This document shows, one piece after another, positions 61,817 through 64,000 of a stretch of 64,000 nt of DNA. Origin of the DNA: Tritonibacter multivorans (lineage in GTDB: Bacteria; Pseudomonadota; Alphaproteobacteria; Rhodobacterales; Rhodobacteraceae); assembly GCF_001458415.1 (NCBI RefSeq), contig NZ_CYSD01000031.1:1-64000 (forward strand), read 5' to 3'. The first letter of the stretch is position 1, and the number at the start of each line of letters is the position of its first letter. The notes beneath the pieces are model-generated. The model was not told the origin of the DNA, ran no database searches, and saw only the letters and a program-made list of their open reading frames with translations. The position numbers and the translations under genes were made by a program.

Positions 61817-62227
61817 ATGGCTGCAGCGCGTTTTCCAATAACCGAACTTCAAATCGATCAACTGGTGCGGGCATTCTATACCCGTGTTCGCAAAGATGTC
61901 GTTCTGGGGCCTGTGTTCCGGCGCGCAGTCGGCACCTCGGACGCGGCCTGGCGCGAACATGAGGCACGCATTGCGTCCTTCTGGCGCAATGCACTGGGGC
62001 TGGATCGCAGTTTTTCCGGCAATCCGATGATGACCCACCTAAACAACAGCGATGTGGTGCCAGAGCAGTTTCCTGTCTGGCTGTCATTGTTTCGTGAAAC
62101 TGCTGATGACATACTGCCCCCACAAGCAGCCCAGGGCATCTCGGAACTGGCGGAACGTATCGGCAAAAGCCTGGCCATGGGTCTCATGCAGTTCCGCGCT
62201 CCTGAAGACCCGCCGCCGCTCCTTTGA
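61817..62227 (+). CDS. Group III truncated haemoglobin
   Basis: A 136-residue globin of the Ctb/TrHbIII group. FYTRVRKDVVLGPVFRRAVG carries Tyr21 (B10), WREHEARI His48 (E7), NPMMTHLNNS the proximal His74 (F8) and FPVWLSLF Trp88 (G8), all matching Campylobacter Ctb. These globins handle NO or O2 at low oxygen. It is encoded between an NsrR-like regulator and a cbb3 oxidase gene. Its own ribosome site is weak (GGAGGG lies within the end of the small ORF), so coupling to that ORF is likely. Confidence 0.92.
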   Translation: MAAARFPITELQIDQLVRAFYTRVRKDVVLGPVFRRAVGTSDAAWREHEARIASFWRNALGLDRSFSGNPMMTHLNNSDVVPEQFPVWLSLFRETADDILPPQAAQGISELAERIGKSLAMGLMQFRAPEDPPPLL

Positions 62228-62248
62228 GGTGCGGCGCAGATTGTCCCA

Positions 62249-63013
62249 ATGGGTGATGCTATGGATGCAACAGCAGATCTTCGAAAACCTGCACGCGTGC
62301 TGCGCGGCGATGCGGTGCCAACCATTGGCCAGTGGCTGCAGCGCGGTTGGGGTGATTTAAAATCCAACCTTGGTGTGTCGCTTGCCTATGGCGGGTTTCT
62401 GGCCGTGATCGGGTGGGCCGTTCTTTATGTGCTGACCGCAACCGGGCAGGGGTGGATGATCCTGCCAGCCCTTGCGGGGGCTATGTTGTTGGGGCCGGTT
62501 GCAACGGTTGGCCTGTACCGCATTTCCCGACGCAGAATGGGGCTGGGCGGGGGCGGCGTGGCGGCACCGGGGCAGATTTTTCTGGTGTCTGTTGTGCTGA
62601 TGGTTCTGGCCCTGACCTGGATCCGGGCGGCGACGCTCCTTTTTGCGGTTTTCTTTGGCCTGCGCCCTTTTGCAGGCTTTGCTGAGACCTTGCAGACCTT
62701 GTTTGCCACGCCGGAAGGCATCGCCCTCTTTGTGGTTGGATCATGTGTGGGGGGGCTGTTTGCCGCATTGGGCTTTGCGATCGCAGCGTTTTCGCTGCCT
62801 ATGCTGGTGCACCGCGACATTGATGGGTTTTCAGCCATGGGGCTGAGTTTCAGCGCCACGACCCGAAATTTCCGGCTTGCCCTTTTGTGGGGGGCAACTG
62901 TGACGGTGATGATTGGTCTGTCTGTCCTGTCTGGTTTGATCCTGCTGATCCCACTTTTCCCGCTTCTTGGCTATGCCACATGGCACGCCTATGCCGATCT
63001 GTTCGAAGGATAA
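62249..63013 (+). CDS. DUF2189 multi-helix membrane protein
   Basis: A 254-residue inner-membrane protein with six helices. Family stretches are AYGGFLAVIGWAVLYVLTAT, LLGPVATVGLYRISRRRMG, AALGFAIAAFSLPMLVHRDI and PLFPLLGYATWHAYADLFEG, which I assign to DUF2189. The family often occurs next to cytochrome oxidase or NO-response genes, with no known biochemical role. ATG 62249 is used; ATG 62261 is also possible. Confidence 0.82.
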   Translation: MGDAMDATADLRKPARVLRGDAVPTIGQWLQRGWGDLKSNLGVSLAYGGFLAVIGWAVLYVLTATGQGWMILPALAGAMLLGPVATVGLYRISRRRMGLGGGGVAAPGQIFLVSVVLMVLALTWIRAATLLFAVFFGLRPFAGFAETLQTLFATPEGIALFVVGSCVGGLFAALGFAIAAFSLPMLVHRDIDGFSAMGLSFSATTRNFRLALLWGATVTVMIGLSVLSGLILLIPLFPLLGYATWHAYADLFEG

Positions 63014-63018
63014 CCCTT

Positions 63019-63315
63019 ATGCGTCCAGCCGTCCCAAGCACGCTGCAGAAATACTCTGAATCCCCGCTGTTCGACCAGGATACGGTCCCAGACGCGCTGT
63101 TGCGCGACCACAATACCAAAGCGGGCGTCTGGGGGCTGATTGTGGTCAGCGAAGGCGCGCTGACCTATCTGCGCGACGCGCATCCGGCACAGATTGTGAC
63201 CGCAGACGCACCGGCGGTGATCTACCCGGAAGAACCGCACAGCGTTCACCCCAAAGGCAAGGTGAGGTTCAAAGTGGAATTTTACCGGCTTCCAAAAGAA
63301 GGAGAGGCAGAATGA
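63019..63315 (+). CDS. DUF1971 small cupin-like protein
   Basis: A 98-residue protein starting MRPAVPSTLQKYSESPLFDQ. It shows LLRDHNTKAGVWGLIVVSEG and VIYPEEPHSVHPKGKVRFKV, typical of the DUF1971/TehB-N-like cupin family. His residues in DHNTK, EEPHSVH may bind metal. Homologues neighbour nitrite/NO stress genes and tellurite resistance genes. The stop overlaps the oxidase ATG by 4 nt. Confidence 0.85.
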   Translation: MRPAVPSTLQKYSESPLFDQDTVPDALLRDHNTKAGVWGLIVVSEGALTYLRDAHPAQIVTADAPAVIYPEEPHSVHPKGKVRFKVEFYRLPKEGEAE

Positions 63316-64000
63316 CCCGCGAGGTTGAATACACGAGCCTGATCCTCAGCACGGGTGCATTATTTGTCTTGGGGGCGGCGATTTTGGGCTGGGGCAGCGG
63401 CGCCTATGCGCTGCATGGCTGGTTGATTGCGCTTGTCACGGGCTGGGGCCTGTTCTGGCTGATCAATCGGGCAACCGATCCTGAACCGGAAATCCCGTTG
63501 GAGTACAAAGACGACGTGATCAAATGGGGTGTTCTGGCCTGTTTCTTTTGGGGCGTGGTTGGTTTCACCGTCGGAGACATCCTGGCCTGGCAATTGGCGA
63601 TCCCCAGCCTGAATGGCGATATGTTCTGGTCGAATTTTGGCCGGATCCGTCCCATTCACACGACTGCGGTCATTTTTGGCTTTGGCGGCAATGCGCTGAT
63701 TGCGACCTCGTTCTACGTGGTGCAGCGCACGTCGCGGGCGCGACTGGCGTCTGAGACACTGCCCTGGCTGGTGTTGGGCGGCTACAATCTGTTCGTCGTG
63801 CTGGCGGTGACCGGCTATCCGTTCGGGATCACCCAGTCCAAAGAATATGCCGAGCCCGAATGGTATGCGGATCTTGTGCTGTTGGTCACTTGGGTTGGCT
63901 ACCTGTTCCTTTATTTGAAAACCCTCGCCCGGCGGGCAGAGCCGCATATCTATGTCGCGAACTGGTATTACCTCGCCTTTATCGTGGTGATTGCGATGCT
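63312..64000 (+). CDS. ccoN: cbb3-type cytochrome c oxidase subunit I, 5' part (runs off the window end)
   Basis: The first 229 residues of CcoN, the catalytic haem-copper subunit. Sequence includes IKWGVLACFFWGVVGFTVGD, NFGRIRPIHTTAVIFGFGGN (with a haem-ligand His) and IATSFYVVQRTSRARL, followed by VANWYYLAFIVVIAM at the edge. At least six helices are seen. The enzyme reduces O2 at low oxygen and can reduce NO. The link to an NsrR-like gene and a TrHbIII suggests a second, stress-related copy and not the housekeeping ccoNOQP. The active-site His-Cu residues lie beyond the window. Confidence 0.9.
   Translation, partial: MTREVEYTSLILSTGALFVLGAAILGWGSGAYALHGWLIALVTGWGLFWLINRATDPEPEIPLEYKDDVIKWGVLACFFWGVVGFTVGDILAWQLAIPSLNGDMFWSNFGRIRPIHTTAVIFGFGGNALIATSFYVVQRTSRARLASETLPWLVLGGYNLFVVLAVTGYPFGITQSKEYAEPEWYADLVLLVTWVGYLFLYLKTLARRAEPHIYVANWYYLAFIVVIAM

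Noticed and set aside
1-64000. Mobile elements, CRISPR arrays, tRNA genes
   Set aside because: No transposase, integrase, regular repeat array or cloverleaf was recognised; base and codon use look even across the window.

Overview
The window reads as chromosomal DNA of an alphaproteobacterium of the Rhodobacteraceae (roseobacter group). The basis is gene content: form I cox cluster, hmu haem uptake locus, TRAP transporters, split pqiA, a cbb3 oxidase linked to a group III globin, and an alphaproteobacterial type VI secretion system (T6SS) with two sheath genes. Codon use is GC-rich throughout. No tRNA, rRNA, CRISPR array, insertion sequence or attachment site was recognised.

Layout. (1) 1-629, minus: 5' part of a glutaryl-CoA dehydrogenase gene. 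(2) 970-28234, plus: a complete T6SS. A first unit holds a 29-codon ORF, a kinase-like gene, vgrG, an unknown gene and a PAAR gene. A three-gene module follows (4778-8743: membrane sensor, sensor-HAMP-MFS fusion, orphan substrate-binding protein) that matches no T6SS component I know. The main operon follows: tssA, hcp, tssB, two tssC genes, tssE, F, G, H, a second orphan binding protein, an FHA gene, tssJ, K, L, M. All 13 core components are present, but no recognisable toxin/immunity pair. TssM carries a C-terminal peptidoglycan-binding domain and lacks a P-loop. (3) 28492-33619, plus: MarR regulator and a five-gene branched-chain-amino-acid-type ABC transporter. (4) 33687-42193, minus: a form I aerobic CO dehydrogenase cluster in the order coxC-M-S-L-D-E-F-[33-codon ORF]-G. 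The CoxL motif SYRCSFR carries the copper-binding Cys. The small ORF between coxF and coxG encodes a peptide ending in Cys-Cys.

(5) 42494-51005, plus: a haem uptake operon (TonB-dependent receptor, hmuS, T, U, V, an unknown exported protein, exbB, two exbD genes, tonB). (6) 51053-55560, minus: an FMN-dependent lactate-type dehydrogenase and a three-part TRAP transporter, with a divergent GntR/FadR regulator (55784-56566) and paired operator-like palindromes between them. (7) 56695-60595, plus: split pqiA, pqiB (MCE) and pqiC lipoprotein, an envelope lipid-transport system. (8) 60640-64000: Rrf2/NsrR-like regulator and a four-helix membrane protein (minus). Divergent from these are a 43-codon ORF, group III truncated haemoglobin, DUF2189, DUF1971 and a cbb3 oxidase subunit I gene cut by the window end. 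This block looks like a nitrosative or microaerobic stress locus.

Functionally the window combines contact-dependent secretion, energy gain from CO, haem-iron acquisition, hydroxy-acid uptake and oxidation, and envelope maintenance. Function assignments rest on reading motifs, lengths and gene order by eye; no database search was run.
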